From assembly GCA_008330645.1 (NCBI GenBank), contig VLTN01000019.1, positions 1-64,000 on the forward strand: 64,000 nucleotides of DNA. Reading direction: 5' to 3'. This DNA comes from Cafeteria roenbergensis (taxonomy: Eukaryota; Sar; Bigyra; Bicosoecida; Cafeteriaceae). A model generated the notes under the pieces. The model ran no database searches. It was not told the origin of the DNA and saw only the letters and a list, made by a program, of their open reading frames with translations. This document shows positions 50,978 through 60,774 of the stretch, piece by piece. The stretch's first letter is position 1. Every line of letters starts with the position of its first letter. Position numbers and translations under genes: made by a program.

Positions 50978-53557
50978 TCACGCGACGACGGCGCCAGGGC
51001 CGCACATGCGCTTGCCGGCAGGAGCGGCGCTTGAGCTCTGTAGGGCCCGCGTCGCGGCGGCAGACGCGTCACGGCGCCGGTCCGTGGCGGCTGACGCGGC
51101 GGCTGTGGCAAGGGCGGCGGCCACGTGCTGATGGCGGGGGAGGAAGACGCCAGAGCCGCCCCACCCCTCCTCGCGCTCACGCTCGTCGAAGGAGCGCGTG
51201 CGCTTCCGCCGACGGCGCCCGCCCCGGTGCTGGGGGCGGGCGCGGCCGGCGCTAGCAGGGCCCTGGGCTGCTCCAGGGTGGGCATCGCGGCGAGGCGTGC
51301 CCGACGCCGCTGCGCCTGTGCCTGCGCCTGCGCCCGCGCCCGCGCCCGCGCCAGCCGACCGCCGGCGGCGAGGCGGCGCCGAGGCGGCAGTTGCAGCGCC
51401 ACGCAGCATGGCAGCCTCGGCGGCTGCCGCGTCGGCACGGCCGCCGGCCTCGCCGAGCTTGCGGCGAAGGCGAATGACCTCAGCGATGAGCGAGTCCCTG
51501 CTGCTGTTGCGAAATTCGGCGCAAGCGTCCGCGCCCGAGCTGGAGCTCACGGTTCCGCCCCCGGGCACGAGGCGTGGGAGCGACGGGAGCGGGGCAGAGT
51601 CAGGGACGTTGCGGTGAAGCGAGCGGGACGGGGAGTCGCCCGAGGAGCCGGAGTGCGCCGAGCGCTGCCGCGCATCGGAGCCCAACAGCGACGGGGCCGA
51701 GCCGAGCCGGGGCGGCGCGTCCCTGCTGCCCGGGCCCGGGACACCAGCGTAGCCCAGCTGCTCCGGCGCCCCCGTCGCGGCGGAGCTCGAGCTGGCGGGC
51801 GCTGCAAACGCCGCAGGGGCGAGCGGTGACCCGGCGACCAGCCCCCCGGCGGTTGCCAGCGGTCTCAGAATTTCGGGCGTGCCGGGCGAGGCGAGGCCCT
51901 CCTTGCAGCTCCACGCCGGCCCCTTGACGAGAACGGGGTCCCCAGGGGCGGGGCAGAACCCAGCCGAGGCCAGCGAGGCGGGGAGGGCGCTCCCCTGCGG
52001 CGCGGCGGCTTCTTGCTTGGGCGACGCTCGGCTGAACGCAGAGCCGGCGGACGGCATGAAGGCGCGTGCGCTCGCGGCCGGGCAGCCCTCCGCCGCGCCC
52101 GGCGCCAGCCCGAGCGAGCCGCCGCGCGCTGAGCCACGAGAAGGGCTGGCATCGACGCCGGGGGGGCCGTCCTCGTCGGGAGAGTCGCCGTCGTCGTCGT
52201 CGTCGTCATCGAACGGAGCAACGCTGTCAAGCCCGGCAACAGCGATGCGGCGCCGCATTTCCAGCTCCTCGGTGCTCACGGTGCGCCCCGACCCGCCACG
52301 GCCCGCAGAGCCGCCGCTGGCATCCGCGCCGCTCGGGGCGGCGCGCGGCTGGGGGGTGGCCGAGTCGGGAGTTGCGTTGGAAGCCGCGTCGGAAGCCAAG
52401 TTGCAGTCGCGCACCTGCGGGCCGGGGCAGAGAGCAGCGCGTGCGCAGCAGCGGCAAGGCGCAGGCATACTGGATGGAGAGGCGGATGAAGCCGAGGGGG
52501 TCGGCGGAGGCGGCGACTGGGCGGCGGCTCGCTGCGGCCAACGCTCGATTGCGCAAGGGCAACCCGCGTCGGCCGCGTGCCGCAGCAGGCCGGGACAGCT
52601 TGAGCGCCGCCCGGCGGCAAGTTCGCACGCCGGGGCACACGGGAACCCCAAAGCTGAACCATTGCGGGGACGGCTCACGCGTGCGGCATCTGGAAGGGCC
52701 GGAACGGGGCTGGAAGCGTTCCGCTGCACGTCGGAGCGAGTCGTGACCGGAGATGGCGGCGCGCACGCGCCGCCGCCTGCCGCTGGGCTTTCCCGGCCGC
52801 CCTTCCCGGCGCAGGCCGTCAGGACAAGGCCGGCTTTCGGCGCCTCCTGCACGGGCTCGGTGTCTGGGTTGTCGCCAGATGATGTTGCAGCCTCCATGAG
52901 ATTCGACTGCGACCCGGGGAGGAACGCCGGCAACCCGCACGCCTTGCAAGTGGCTGGCTTGCAACCCATGGCGCCAGGCGAGTCCCAAGCAGCGGTTGGG
53001 CGCCGTTGCAAACCCGAGCGGCGCATTTCCGATGACAGCTGCAGCGATGTTCCGGAAGTCGAAGCGCTCACTGAATTGCTGGAGTGACTGCGGGCATACA
53101 AGTTCCTCGGCGAGAGGGTCTGCACGTCACGGCCTCCTTGAGCCAAGGAGACAAGAGTGCCGGACTCGCGCAGGGCCGCGAAGCACTCCACCGGAGTGAC
53201 GTCGAACACCGCTGCGCGCGGTCTCTGTCCAGCGGAACGTCTGAGCCCTTCCTGTTTTCCCCGCCGGCCGTCGATCGTCGGCGCCCCAGCGCGGCAGAGC
53301 AGGAAGACAGTGACGGCCCGCCCCGCCGCCCTGCACCTCCCGACGTCCGCCAGCTCGCGTGACGCCAGCCGGCGGACGCACACCCGCCGGCGAGCCCCCT
53401 CAGCACCGCGGGGCGCGCGAGCGCGACGCTCCGGCGACGGGCAGGATGGCGGCCGCGCTGACGGTCTCGCGTCCAGGGTGAGAAGCGCGTCAGCCGCCTC
53501 GTTGCGCTCCGCCGCGCCCCCCCCCTCGTGGCAGCGCGTCCGCGACCCAATGGCCAC
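50978..53557 (-). CDS. Long disordered hypothetical protein with Cys-rich motifs (start uncertain)
   Basis: The minus-strand frame runs for about 859 codons to the stop at 50978. The most protein-like part is near the N-terminus: VFDVTPVECFAALRESGTLV, then CKACGLPAFLPG and CRCCARAALCPG, which might bind metal. A later helix SRDSLIAEVIRLRRKLGEAG is leucine-zipper-like. An acidic run (DDDDDDDD near 52195) and a basic patch (RGGRRRRKRTRS) sit in otherwise Ser/Pro/Ala-rich sequence, as in transcriptional or scaffold proteins. The frame begins with GTG at 53557; ATG 53598 is in another frame and could reach this one only via the G9 run at 53518-53526 or an unseen intron. No family recognised. A missing upstream exon is possible. 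Confidence 0.55.
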   Translation of the reverse strand: MAIGSRTRCHEGGGAAERNEAADALLTLDARPSARPPSCPSPERRARAPRGAEGARRRVCVRRLASRELADVGRCRAAGRAVTVFLLCRAGAPTIDGRRGKQEGLRRSAGQRPRAAVFDVTPVECFAALRESGTLVSLAQGGRDVQTLSPRNLYARSHSSNSVSASTSGTSLQLSSEMRRSGLQRRPTAAWDSPGAMGCKPATCKACGLPAFLPGSQSNLMEAATSSGDNPDTEPVQEAPKAGLVLTACAGKGGRESPAAGGGACAPPSPVTTRSDVQRNASSPVPALPDAARVSRPRNGSALGFPCAPACELAAGRRSSCPGLLRHAADAGCPCAIERWPQRAAAQSPPPPTPSASSASPSSMPAPCRCCARAALCPGPQVRDCNLASDAASNATPDSATPQPRAAPSGADASGGSAGRGGSGRTVSTEELEMRRRIAVAGLDSVAPFDDDDDDDGDSPDEDGPPGVDASPSRGSARGGSLGLAPGAAEGCPAASARAFMPSAGSAFSRASPKQEAAAPQGSALPASLASAGFCPAPGDPVLVKGPAWSCKEGLASPGTPEILRPLATAGGLVAGSPLAPAAFAAPASSSSAATGAPEQLGYAGVPGPGSRDAPPRLGSAPSLLGSDARQRSAHSGSSGDSPSRSLHRNVPDSAPLPSLPRLVPGGGTVSSSSGADACAEFRNSSRDSLIAEVIRLRRKLGEAGGRADAAAAEAAMLRGAATAASAPPRRRRSAGAGAGAGAGAGTGAAASGTPRRDAHPGAAQGPASAGRARPQHRGGRRRRKRTRSFDEREREEGWGGSGVFLPRHQHVAAALATAAASAATDRRRDASAAATRALQSSSAAPAGKRMCGPGAVVA

Positions 53558-54477
53558 TGCGCAATCGGGGGCATAACTACCCTGCCAGGCTTCACCATCG
53601 CGGCCTGTCAGAGCTAATCGCTCCCCAAACGAACCCGTCGGAAACGGCGGCCTGCCGGCTTTAGCTGCGCCAGCCCCAGTCTCGGGCCTTCGGGCCCGCG
53701 GCCATGCTGGTGCGGTCTCTCACAGTGCAGGACACCCTCCTTCCGCCCCGCACCTTGGCGTGCACGGCAAGTCACGCCTTGGCGTAGCCTCCGCAGTCGT
53801 TCTCGCCATGCATTGCCCGCTGCTTTGCTTTGCTTCATTGTGCGTCTGCAGGACGACCTCAGCACGGGGGCGAGGCCTGCGCCAGCCTGCGAGGCGCTGG
53901 TGCAACGTCCCGCTTGCACCGCCGCCTCGCCGCGGCGGCGGCAGCGGAAGCGGAAGCGGCGTGCTATTCACGCCATCATTCTTTGTCGCGACTCTCTCTC
54001 ACGCACACACGCTCGGTCACTCCCGCTACTCTGCGCCCCCCCCCCTCCCAACACACACACACACACACACACACACGTGCATACGATCATCACCGCGCCG
54101 AGTGAGCGGGCAACGGCTGCCCGCCGACGCCTGCAGATATGGCAGGCGCCGACACGAGAAGGCGAGTATGGCAGGCGATGTCAGGAGAAAACCGCACACT
54201 CCGCCCAAGAGCCGCCGACACCCCGGCACCCCGCGCAGCCTTTGCGACGCTGCTCGATTATTGGCATGGGTTCTCGCTCAAGTCGCCGCAGCTCGCCGCA
54301 TGTCCGCCCTCCCAGTTCAACTTCCGCGACGCGCCTGCAGAGCCCATCGCTCAAGCATCGCCGGCAGCCGAGCGCGCGCCCGCTGAAGCTGCGCTGCACA
54401 GGGACGGCCGTCTCGCTGGTCGGAGCCTGGAGCGCGGCGCGCCTTCGCCCAACTTGCCAGGGCCACGGCGGGGGCAG
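53558..54477. other. Intergenic/5' region with CA microsatellite, upstream of the GPCR-PIPK gene
   Basis: About 920 bases between divergent genes. It holds a (AC)13 tract at 54050-54076 next to a C-rich stretch. The GPCR-PIPK frame is open from 54139, but the segment 54139-54477 is less protein-like and would bury the signal peptide, so it is treated as 5' UTR. Confidence 0.5.
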
Positions 54478-57400
54478 ATGGCGTTGCTGGCGACGCGGCC
54501 GCACGGGCGTTCTCGCATTCGGCCGTGGTTCGCGTGCGCGGTCGCGCTCCTTGCCGCCTCCGTCGCGTTGGGCGCTGGTACACCCAGCGACACGGGGGCA
54601 GGGGCTGCTGCTATCGAGCTGCCCGTCGGCGAGGCGTGGCCTGCGGCGGCGGCGTGGGGAAACACTGGCCTGCAAGACGGCGCTGAGGTCCTGCGCTCAA
54701 ATGCCAGCGGCCCGAATCACGACGGCGGGAGGGACCCGAACGAGAAGCGGTACAAGCCCGGCCGAGAGGTGACGATCGCGCTGTTCGTCTCGTCTGGCCT
54801 CAGCTGCATCGCCTGCATCTTCGTCCTGGTGAGCTCGTGGATGTGCCGGCGCCTGCAGCGGCACCCGAGCGGAATCATCATCGCCAGGTCCGTGGCAGAC
54901 TTGCTCTTTTGCTTCGACATTTGTGCCAGCCACTTTTTGACCTATTTTGGGGCCATCAAGGACATGGACGCGGACGACGGCGACTGCATTGTCCTGAGCG
55001 CCCTCGCGCAAGTGGCGGGCATCACTGCCGAGCTCTACATCGCGTGCCTGGCGCTGGACCTTGTCATCTCCCTCAACAACCCTTTCACCAACACCAAGTC
55101 AAACATGAAGGCCTATCACATCGGCGTGGCGGTCGTGGGAATCACCTCCGCCATCCTTCTGCTCACCGTGCAGCAGGACGGCCACCCCATCTACGGCCGG
55201 GACAACTTCCTCGACATCTGCTGGATCCGCCGCTACTCGGGGTCGCACGGCGAGCACGAGAGCGTGTGGTTCTCGGTGCTCTTCAACGCGCCCCTCGGGA
55301 TCATCTACGCCTTTGCGAGCTTCGCGTTCGTCTTCGTGCGCGTCCGGCTCGATAGGGGCCTTCGCGAAACCGTGCGCGAGCGCGCGGAGGTGATGCGCAA
55401 CAGCCAGCGCATCGTCCTAGCCTACCTCTCCTACTGGGGCATCGCCGCGCTCGTCTTCACCCTCATCTCGCTGCTCGACAACAACGACCCCCCGTTCTCC
55501 CTCAGCTTCGTCTTTGCCTTCGCGCTCGGCGCCCGCGGCCTGGTCACCGGCATCGTCTGGATCTTCACGCAGGACTTTGGCAAGGCCTTCCGCCTCTGGC
55601 GCACCGCAACATCGATGAACTCGCCGCAGGTCACGGACCTGCGCCCGCAAATCAACGTCGCCCTGCGCCGGGAGGTGCTCCACTACACCACGCTGGGAAT
55701 CCGCAAGGCGGTGCGGTACGCGCAGCTTCTGGAGCGGGCCTCCCGCCCGGACAGGCGCACTGCTCGCTCCGGGGGCCGCAGCGGTCGCTCGAGCCTGGCC
55801 GACTTGACCGACGCCCGCGCTAAGGACGGCGGGCACGCTGCGAGCGCGCAAGGCCGCGCCGACAAGGCGAGTCGCGGTCCCGGGACGTCGACCCTGGCTG
55901 CCCGCAGCGCTTCCAGGGCAAGGGGCTTGCACCGCGAGCCGGCGTGGCACTGGGGCAGCGAGCCCATCCCCGAGGGCGCCAGCCAGCTCACCATGGCCAA
56001 CTGCCCAGTGGTGCGCATCACTCTGCCTCGAAAGCACGAGGAGGACGTGGCCAAGTCCCGCCAGCGCATCGCGCGCCGCCGGGCCCGCTTGCGTGCCGAG
56101 CAGCGCCGCAAGCGCATGCACCAGCGCGACCGCGAACTGGCAAGGTCCCGGGCGGGCCTGGCGGGGGACGGCGGCAACGTCGAGCCGTTTCTCGTCGGCC
56201 CGCGCCGCGAGCAGAGCTCGCCCGGCGGCGGCCGCGAGGCCTCCGGATACGAGGCACCCATCCCCTTCCTCGGCCCCTCGCTGGGAGCGGGTCTTCACGG
56301 CCTTGGCGGGCACGGCGCAACCCCCCGCTGCGTCGGAGACCGCGCCTGTGCAGCGCCTCCGGCCGCCGACGCTGGCGCCGCCAGACAGGCGTCCTCCCGC
56401 CAGCGAGCCAAGTCGGACACCTCGTCTCTCGACACAGGCATGGACCGGGCCCTCGCCGTCCGCGCGGGCTCTTCCAGGAGGCCCCGCAGGCCGAGCGGAG
56501 ACGGCGGGCTGCACCGCCGTAGCTCCCGGTCCTTTCACTCGCGTTCCTCGGCATCCAGGCACGTCGCCGCCGCCGCCGCCGCCGCCGCCGCTGCCGCCGC
56601 CGGGCCGGGGTGCCGACCTGCGCCGCCCGCCCCAGCCAGGCGCGGCCCCAGCGGTGACGGGTACTCCCCGCCGACGGCTGGCGGTGGTATTGAGGCTGGC
56701 GCCGGCGACGCGCTCGGGGCGAGGCTGGCGATCGGATCCGCGATGCGCGTCCCAGCTGCCGACCAGGCCGCCGGCCGGGGCAGGGCGGGCTCTCCCGGCG
56801 TCGGCGCTGGCACTGGCGCTGAAACTGGCGCCTGGAGGGCGGCAGGCGCCGACGCAGACGCCGGCGCTCAAGCCCCGCGTCCGTCGGAGGAGGGGGAGGA
56901 GGAGAAGGGGCGGCAGTCTCGCCGGCTCACGCACGAGTTCTCGGCCCAGACGATGGGAAGCCTCAACGCATTCGCATCCCCCGAGCTTGGGCCGACTGAC
57001 CCCGATGCGGGGAGGAGGCCGCAGCCGGCGGGGCGGGGCGCCGGCGGGGCGGGGTCAGGGGAAGACGACTCGGCGCTGAGCCTTCCGGGCAGCGCGTCGA
57101 CCGTGCTCTTCGGCGGGCTGGACGAAGACAAGGTGGACATGCAGGCGGACCTGGCCGCCATCCAGAAGGAGGACGAGTGGCTCGGCGACGATGCCGAAGA
57201 GAGACTGGAGGCCGAGGCCGAGGCCGGGGGCGAGGAGCTCCTCCGGCAGCTCCAGACGGGAAGCGCGTCCTTTCACTCGGACGAGAGCTCGGAGGGGGAC
57301 GATCGCCCTGGCAGCTGCGCGGCAAGCTCTGGCCGGGACGCCAGGCCCGTTGGCCCTTCGGCCGCGCAGGCCGCCGCCCAGCCCGCGTCGTCGCAGTCGC

Positions 57401-60400
57401 GTCTCATGGGCGACCTGGCAGCTTCCGCCCAGCGCCAGGCTGCGGGCAAGTCCGCTCCCCGCTTCGAGCCAGGCGCCCTGGCGCCTATTCGCCGCCCCCG
57501 ATACGAAGACTCGCCGCCGGCTGGGCTTCTCCGGCCCGCGGCGGGAGCGACAGCAGCCGGCGCGTCAGGAGAAGCGGCGCACGGCCAGCAGGGCAGGTCG
57601 GTCGCAGTTGCAGTTGCGGCTGGTGGCCAGCTGCTCCCGCCCCCTCGCCGTGCCGCCGCCGCGGCCGCCCCCCCGGCCGCGCGCCAGCGTCGCAGGTCAA
57701 GGCGCCCGGCCAAGCTCGCTGAGTGGGGCGGCGGAGACCGCCTCGACGCGGAGGACCGCGAGGCGGAGCTGAGCGACGAGGGCTCGCACGCAAGCGACCT
57801 GGAGGACGACGACCTCTCGCCCCACGCCCACCCGTCTGAACTGGGCACCCCGCGCCGGTCGGGCAGCCTGGCTCGCCTGCACGGCTCTGCGCGCGTCGCC
57901 AAGGGCAGGCCGGCGGGCTGGTCAGCTCGCGCCCTTGAGCTGGACGACGACAACTTCCCGGAGCCCAGCCCGCTCGCCCGCCCCAGTTCCAGCAACAGTG
58001 CTGCGAAGCACGCGCGAGCAGGCTTTGCAAGGCCCCCACCCGCCCCGTTGGGGTCCTTGGCCGCTGCCCCGGCCATCGGCAGCCCCTTGGCCGTGCCGCA
58101 GCACGTCCACGACGCAGCTCGCGCTCCCAAGTCGGACGGCCCCAGCCAGCACCCCATGCTTGAGTTCAGCAAGGGCAGGTTCCCCACCCCTCGCTCGTCG
58201 GGCCACAACCTGGCCCGCAGCGTGGCGGCGCGCAGCATCCCTCTCTCCGACCCCTCGGTCGAGATTCGCAGGCGCGACATGGCGGGCGTGCGCCGGATCC
58301 GCGGCACTTCCAGCGGCTTCCGTGGCTTCCTGAGCGGCTTCCTCATCCCCACTCTCACCTGCGGCGCGGGCTGCTGCCGGAGCCGGGCCGGCCGCGGCCG
58401 CAGGCGCCGCGACCGCTTCGTCTTCTACGACTTCGCGCCGCAGCTCTTCCGCCGCGTCCGCCAGCTCTCCGGAATCTCCAACTTTGACTACACTCTGGCC
58501 CTGCAGATCACCAAGCGCGAAAAGTTCTCCGAGGGCGCGTCTGGGGCCTTCCTCTACTTCTCCGAGGACGAGCGCTTCATCGTCAAGACCACCGAGGCCA
58601 CGGAGATGGAGTCGCTCGTTGGAATCCTCCCCTCCTACGTGCAGCACCTGGAGCGCAACCCCAACAGCCTCCTGACCCGCTTCCTGGGCTGCCACGCCAT
58701 CCGCATGTACGGCCACACCATGTTCTTCGTCGTCATCAACAACGTCATCACGGGCGGCGGCCGCCGCATCCACGAGCGGTACGACCTCAAGGGGTCGTGG
58801 GTCAACCGCCACCACAAGCCCGTCGAGCGCGGAAAGTACACCGCGTGCCGCCACTGCGGCGAGCGGTTTCGCGTCGGCGACAAGACGACCATGTGCCCCT
58901 CCTGCCCGAACCGCGGGCACGCGTTCAACACGGTGATGAAGGACAACGACCTCACCACCAAGCTGCGCCTCGAGCCCCGCCTCTCGGCCGCCATCGCTAT
59001 GCAGATCGGCCGGGACTGCGGGTTCCTCCGCGCCAACGGCATCATGGACTACTCCCTCCTGCTCGGCGTGCACCGCAGCAGGTACGCCATGGTGACGCGC
59101 GCGCCCCCCGGTCCCGCCGATATCATGGCCGCCGCGGCAACGGGCACCACGCCTCTGTGGGTGTCGCCGTCCATGCAGCCGGCGGCATCGGGCGACATGC
59201 AAGCTGCCCTCGCCGCTGCGGCTGGGGGAGCCCCCGGGGCGTCCGTCCCAGGCATGCCTGCGTACACTCACTGCTTGCGGGGCAGCCTCGCCATGGACGC
59301 CAGCAGCAGGCGCGGCCCGCTCGCCCGCGTCAGGAGCGACGGCCTCGCCAGCAGAGCGAGCTCGCAGTCGCTGCAGAACGGCGTCATCTTCCGCGAGATC
59401 ATTGACGACACCCCGCGCGCGATCGAGGGGCCCGGATCGGCCTCCCTCTTCAAGGGACAGGCGCATCGCGCACCCGAAGTGCCTGTGGAGCTGGTTCTGC
59501 TCGACTACTCCCCCACCGCCGCCAGGGCCGTGCCGCAGGGCCCCTCGCAGCCCCCAGCCCTCTCGATCGGCCCGCCTGACCGCGTCTTTGCTCCGTCTCG
59601 CCCCGCATCCCAGTACAGCGGCGGGCTCGTGGTCGGCGGAGCGCTGGCCAGGGCCGGGTCTGGTCCGGTCAGCCAAGCAGCGCACCAGGCGCCGCCCCCC
59701 GGCCCCTCGCAGGCTGAGCGCGCGGAGTCCTTCACGACCTCTGAGGCAGCAGCGGCGCGTGCGGGGCTCGCCGTCTGGTCTGACGGCGCCGGCGACGCCG
59801 TGCCAGCCTCGCCCAAGACGCTGGCGGACGCCGTTCCCACGGAGGCATTCCGCGAGATCCTGGACCGCGCCTCGGCGCTGAGGGCCAAGGCGCGCGCCCC
59901 TGCCGCGGTCGCCGCTGCAGGGGTGGGCGGGAGGGCGTCCCTCCCGTACTCGTCGCCGCACGCCGACGCGGCGGTCCCGGGCTGGGCCACGGCGCCGCTT
60001 GACCCGCACATGCAAGAGCTCACCCCGGAGCAGGCCAAGGCAGCGGCTCTCGCCCTCAGGCAGAGTGCGGAGGAGGTGCTGAATCGCCCCGGGGCCCTCA
60101 CGGAACACCACGGCGGCCTGCGCGCCAAGATCGTCGAGGGGCCCAGCCTCTACTACATGGGCCTGATCGACATTCTTCAGCGCTACACGTGGGAGAAGCG
60201 GCTCGAGAACTTTGTCAAGACGCGCCTGCTGTGCCGCAGCAGCCGCGGCATCTCGGCCATCCCGCCAGACGAGTACGGCCGGCGGTTCGAGGGCCGGGTT
60301 GTGGACCAGCTGTTCGACCAGTACCACGGCGAGCTTCACGAGTTCGCCATTGACGACGACTCACCCCGCCACCTCGAGCCCAGCTGCTGGGCCAGCCTTT

Positions 60401-60435
60401 GCTTGCGGCTCTGTTGCATGCGTGACGATGAGTAG
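54478..60435 (+). CDS. GPCR-PIPK: seven-helix receptor fused to phosphatidylinositol phosphate kinase
   Basis: 1,985 residues from ATG 54478, chosen because it opens a signal peptide (WFACAVALLAASVALGAG). Residues about 96-370 form a seven-helix region, starting VTIALFVSSGLSCIACIFVL, with the loop RRLQRHPSGIIIARSVADLL resembling Dictyostelium cAMP receptor-type GPCRs, and ending near GLVTGIVWIFTQDFGKAFRL. A disordered region of about 900 residues follows. The PIPK domain begins near residue 1,315: ISNFDYTLALQITKREKFSE, the glycine-loop SEGASGAFLYFSED, ATP-binding Lys in RFIVKTTEATEMESL, YDLKGSWVNRHHKP and GIMDYSLLLGVH. Its C-terminal part (YYMGLIDILQRYTWEKRLEN; ISAIPPDEYGRRFEG) comes about 360 residues later, after an insertion. 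Such fusions are known from oomycetes and Dictyostelium (RpkA). It likely couples an external signal to PIP2 or related lipid synthesis at a membrane. A CX2C-X12-CX2C insert lies inside the kinase (see findings). Confidence 0.95.
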   Translation: MALLATRPHGRSRIRPWFACAVALLAASVALGAGTPSDTGAGAAAIELPVGEAWPAAAAWGNTGLQDGAEVLRSNASGPNHDGGRDPNEKRYKPGREVTIALFVSSGLSCIACIFVLVSSWMCRRLQRHPSGIIIARSVADLLFCFDICASHFLTYFGAIKDMDADDGDCIVLSALAQVAGITAELYIACLALDLVISLNNPFTNTKSNMKAYHIGVAVVGITSAILLLTVQQDGHPIYGRDNFLDICWIRRYSGSHGEHESVWFSVLFNAPLGIIYAFASFAFVFVRVRLDRGLRETVRERAEVMRNSQRIVLAYLSYWGIAALVFTLISLLDNNDPPFSLSFVFAFALGARGLVTGIVWIFTQDFGKAFRLWRTATSMNSPQVTDLRPQINVALRREVLHYTTLGIRKAVRYAQLLERASRPDRRTARSGGRSGRSSLADLTDARAKDGGHAASAQGRADKASRGPGTSTLAARSASRARGLHREPAWHWGSEPIPEGASQLTMANCPVVRITLPRKHEEDVAKSRQRIARRRARLRAEQRRKRMHQRDRELARSRAGLAGDGGNVEPFLVGPRREQSSPGGGREASGYEAPIPFLGPSLGAGLHGLGGHGATPRCVGDRACAAPPAADAGAARQASSRQRAKSDTSSLDTGMDRALAVRAGSSRRPRRPSGDGGLHRRSSRSFHSRSSASRHVAAAAAAAAAAAAGPGCRPAPPAPARRGPSGDGYSPPTAGGGIEAGAGDALGARLAIGSAMRVPAADQAAGRGRAGSPGVGAGTGAETGAWRAAGADADAGAQAPRPSEEGEEEKGRQSRRLTHEFSAQTMGSLNAFASPELGPTDPDAGRRPQPAGRGAGGAGSGEDDSALSLPGSASTVLFGGLDEDKVDMQADLAAIQKEDEWLGDDAEERLEAEAEAGGEELLRQLQTGSASFHSDESSEGDDRPGSCAASSGRDARPVGPSAAQAAAQPASSQSRLMGDLAASAQRQAAGKSAPRFEPGALAPIRRPRYEDSPPAGLLRPAAGATAAGASGEAAHGQQGRSVAVAVAAGGQLLPPPRRAAAAAAPPAARQRRRSRRPAKLAEWGGGDRLDAEDREAELSDEGSHASDLEDDDLSPHAHPSELGTPRRSGSLARLHGSARVAKGRPAGWSARALELDDDNFPEPSPLARPSSSNSAAKHARAGFARPPPAPLGSLAAAPAIGSPLAVPQHVHDAARAPKSDGPSQHPMLEFSKGRFPTPRSSGHNLARSVAARSIPLSDPSVEIRRRDMAGVRRIRGTSSGFRGFLSGFLIPTLTCGAGCCRSRAGRGRRRRDRFVFYDFAPQLFRRVRQLSGISNFDYTLALQITKREKFSEGASGAFLYFSEDERFIVKTTEATEMESLVGILPSYVQHLERNPNSLLTRFLGCHAIRMYGHTMFFVVINNVITGGGRRIHERYDLKGSWVNRHHKPVERGKYTACRHCGERFRVGDKTTMCPSCPNRGHAFNTVMKDNDLTTKLRLEPRLSAAIAMQIGRDCGFLRANGIMDYSLLLGVHRSRYAMVTRAPPGPADIMAAAATGTTPLWVSPSMQPAASGDMQAALAAAAGGAPGASVPGMPAYTHCLRGSLAMDASSRRGPLARVRSDGLASRASSQSLQNGVIFREIIDDTPRAIEGPGSASLFKGQAHRAPEVPVELVLLDYSPTAARAVPQGPSQPPALSIGPPDRVFAPSRPASQYSGGLVVGGALARAGSGPVSQAAHQAPPPGPSQAERAESFTTSEAAAARAGLAVWSDGAGDAVPASPKTLADAVPTEAFREILDRASALRAKARAPAAVAAAGVGGRASLPYSSPHADAAVPGWATAPLDPHMQELTPEQAKAAALALRQSAEEVLNRPGALTEHHGGLRAKIVEGPSLYYMGLIDILQRYTWEKRLENFVKTRLLCRSSRGISAIPPDEYGRRFEGRVVDQLFDQYHGELHEFAIDDDSPRHLEPSCWASLCLRLCCMRDDE
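56565..56602 (+). repeat. GCC trinucleotide repeat encoding poly-Ala
   Basis: A (GCC)n tract inside the GPCR-PIPK gene, with one GCT interruption, encodes about 12 Ala in the disordered linker between receptor and kinase. Confidence 0.9.
58846..58905 (+). other. Zinc-ribbon-like insert inside the PIPK catalytic core
   Basis: Residues 1457-1476 of the GPCR-PIPK carry CRHC at the start and CPSC at the end, spaced CX2C-X12-CX2C, with a following Asn-Arg-Gly-His. It sits between the DLKGS motif (residue 1436) and the KDNDL motif, where ordinary PIP kinases have a short linker. Confidence 0.8.
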
Positions 60436-60774
60436 GGCGTCACTCCCGCGGGAGCAAGGACATCCAAACCTGCATTGCCGCGTGGAGCAAGCAAGACGTG
60501 CACCCGCCGCGGACCGCACGTACACACAGGCCGCCGCACGCGCACGCGCACGCGGCCGCCGCCCCAGCGCCCTGCATGTGCGCCCATGCCATCCTGCGCG
60601 CAGCAGTTTCCTGGGGAGGGGGCGCCTTGCGTTCCCCGGGGGCGCGGCGGCTCTGGCCAGGCTCCCTCCATATTTCGGCACGGCAACAGCCCGTCCCGCT
60701 CGGTGCGGCGCTGCCGCCTCGGCGCGGGCGACACTCCGTCGGCCGTGCGTTCGTTCGAGAGCGCAGGCGCCGCC
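60436..60774. other. Intergenic region, nothing recognised
   Basis: 339 bases between two plus-strand genes. A CCATATTTCGG element near 60669, about 105 bases before the P450 ATG, is the only AT-rich patch. Confidence 0.4.

Noticed and set aside
49137-51005. 622-codon minus-strand ORF over the IQ gene end
   Set aside because: Arg/Pro-rich shadow; the plus frame continues the IQ protein to a clean stop.
54139-54477. Longer N-terminus for the GPCR-PIPK
   Set aside because: It would place the signal peptide about 120 residues inside the protein; the ATG at 54478 is the better start.
57922-60339. 805-codon minus-strand ORF
   Set aside because: Antisense of the PIPK catalytic part; Val/Asp/Gly/Arg-rich and without motifs.
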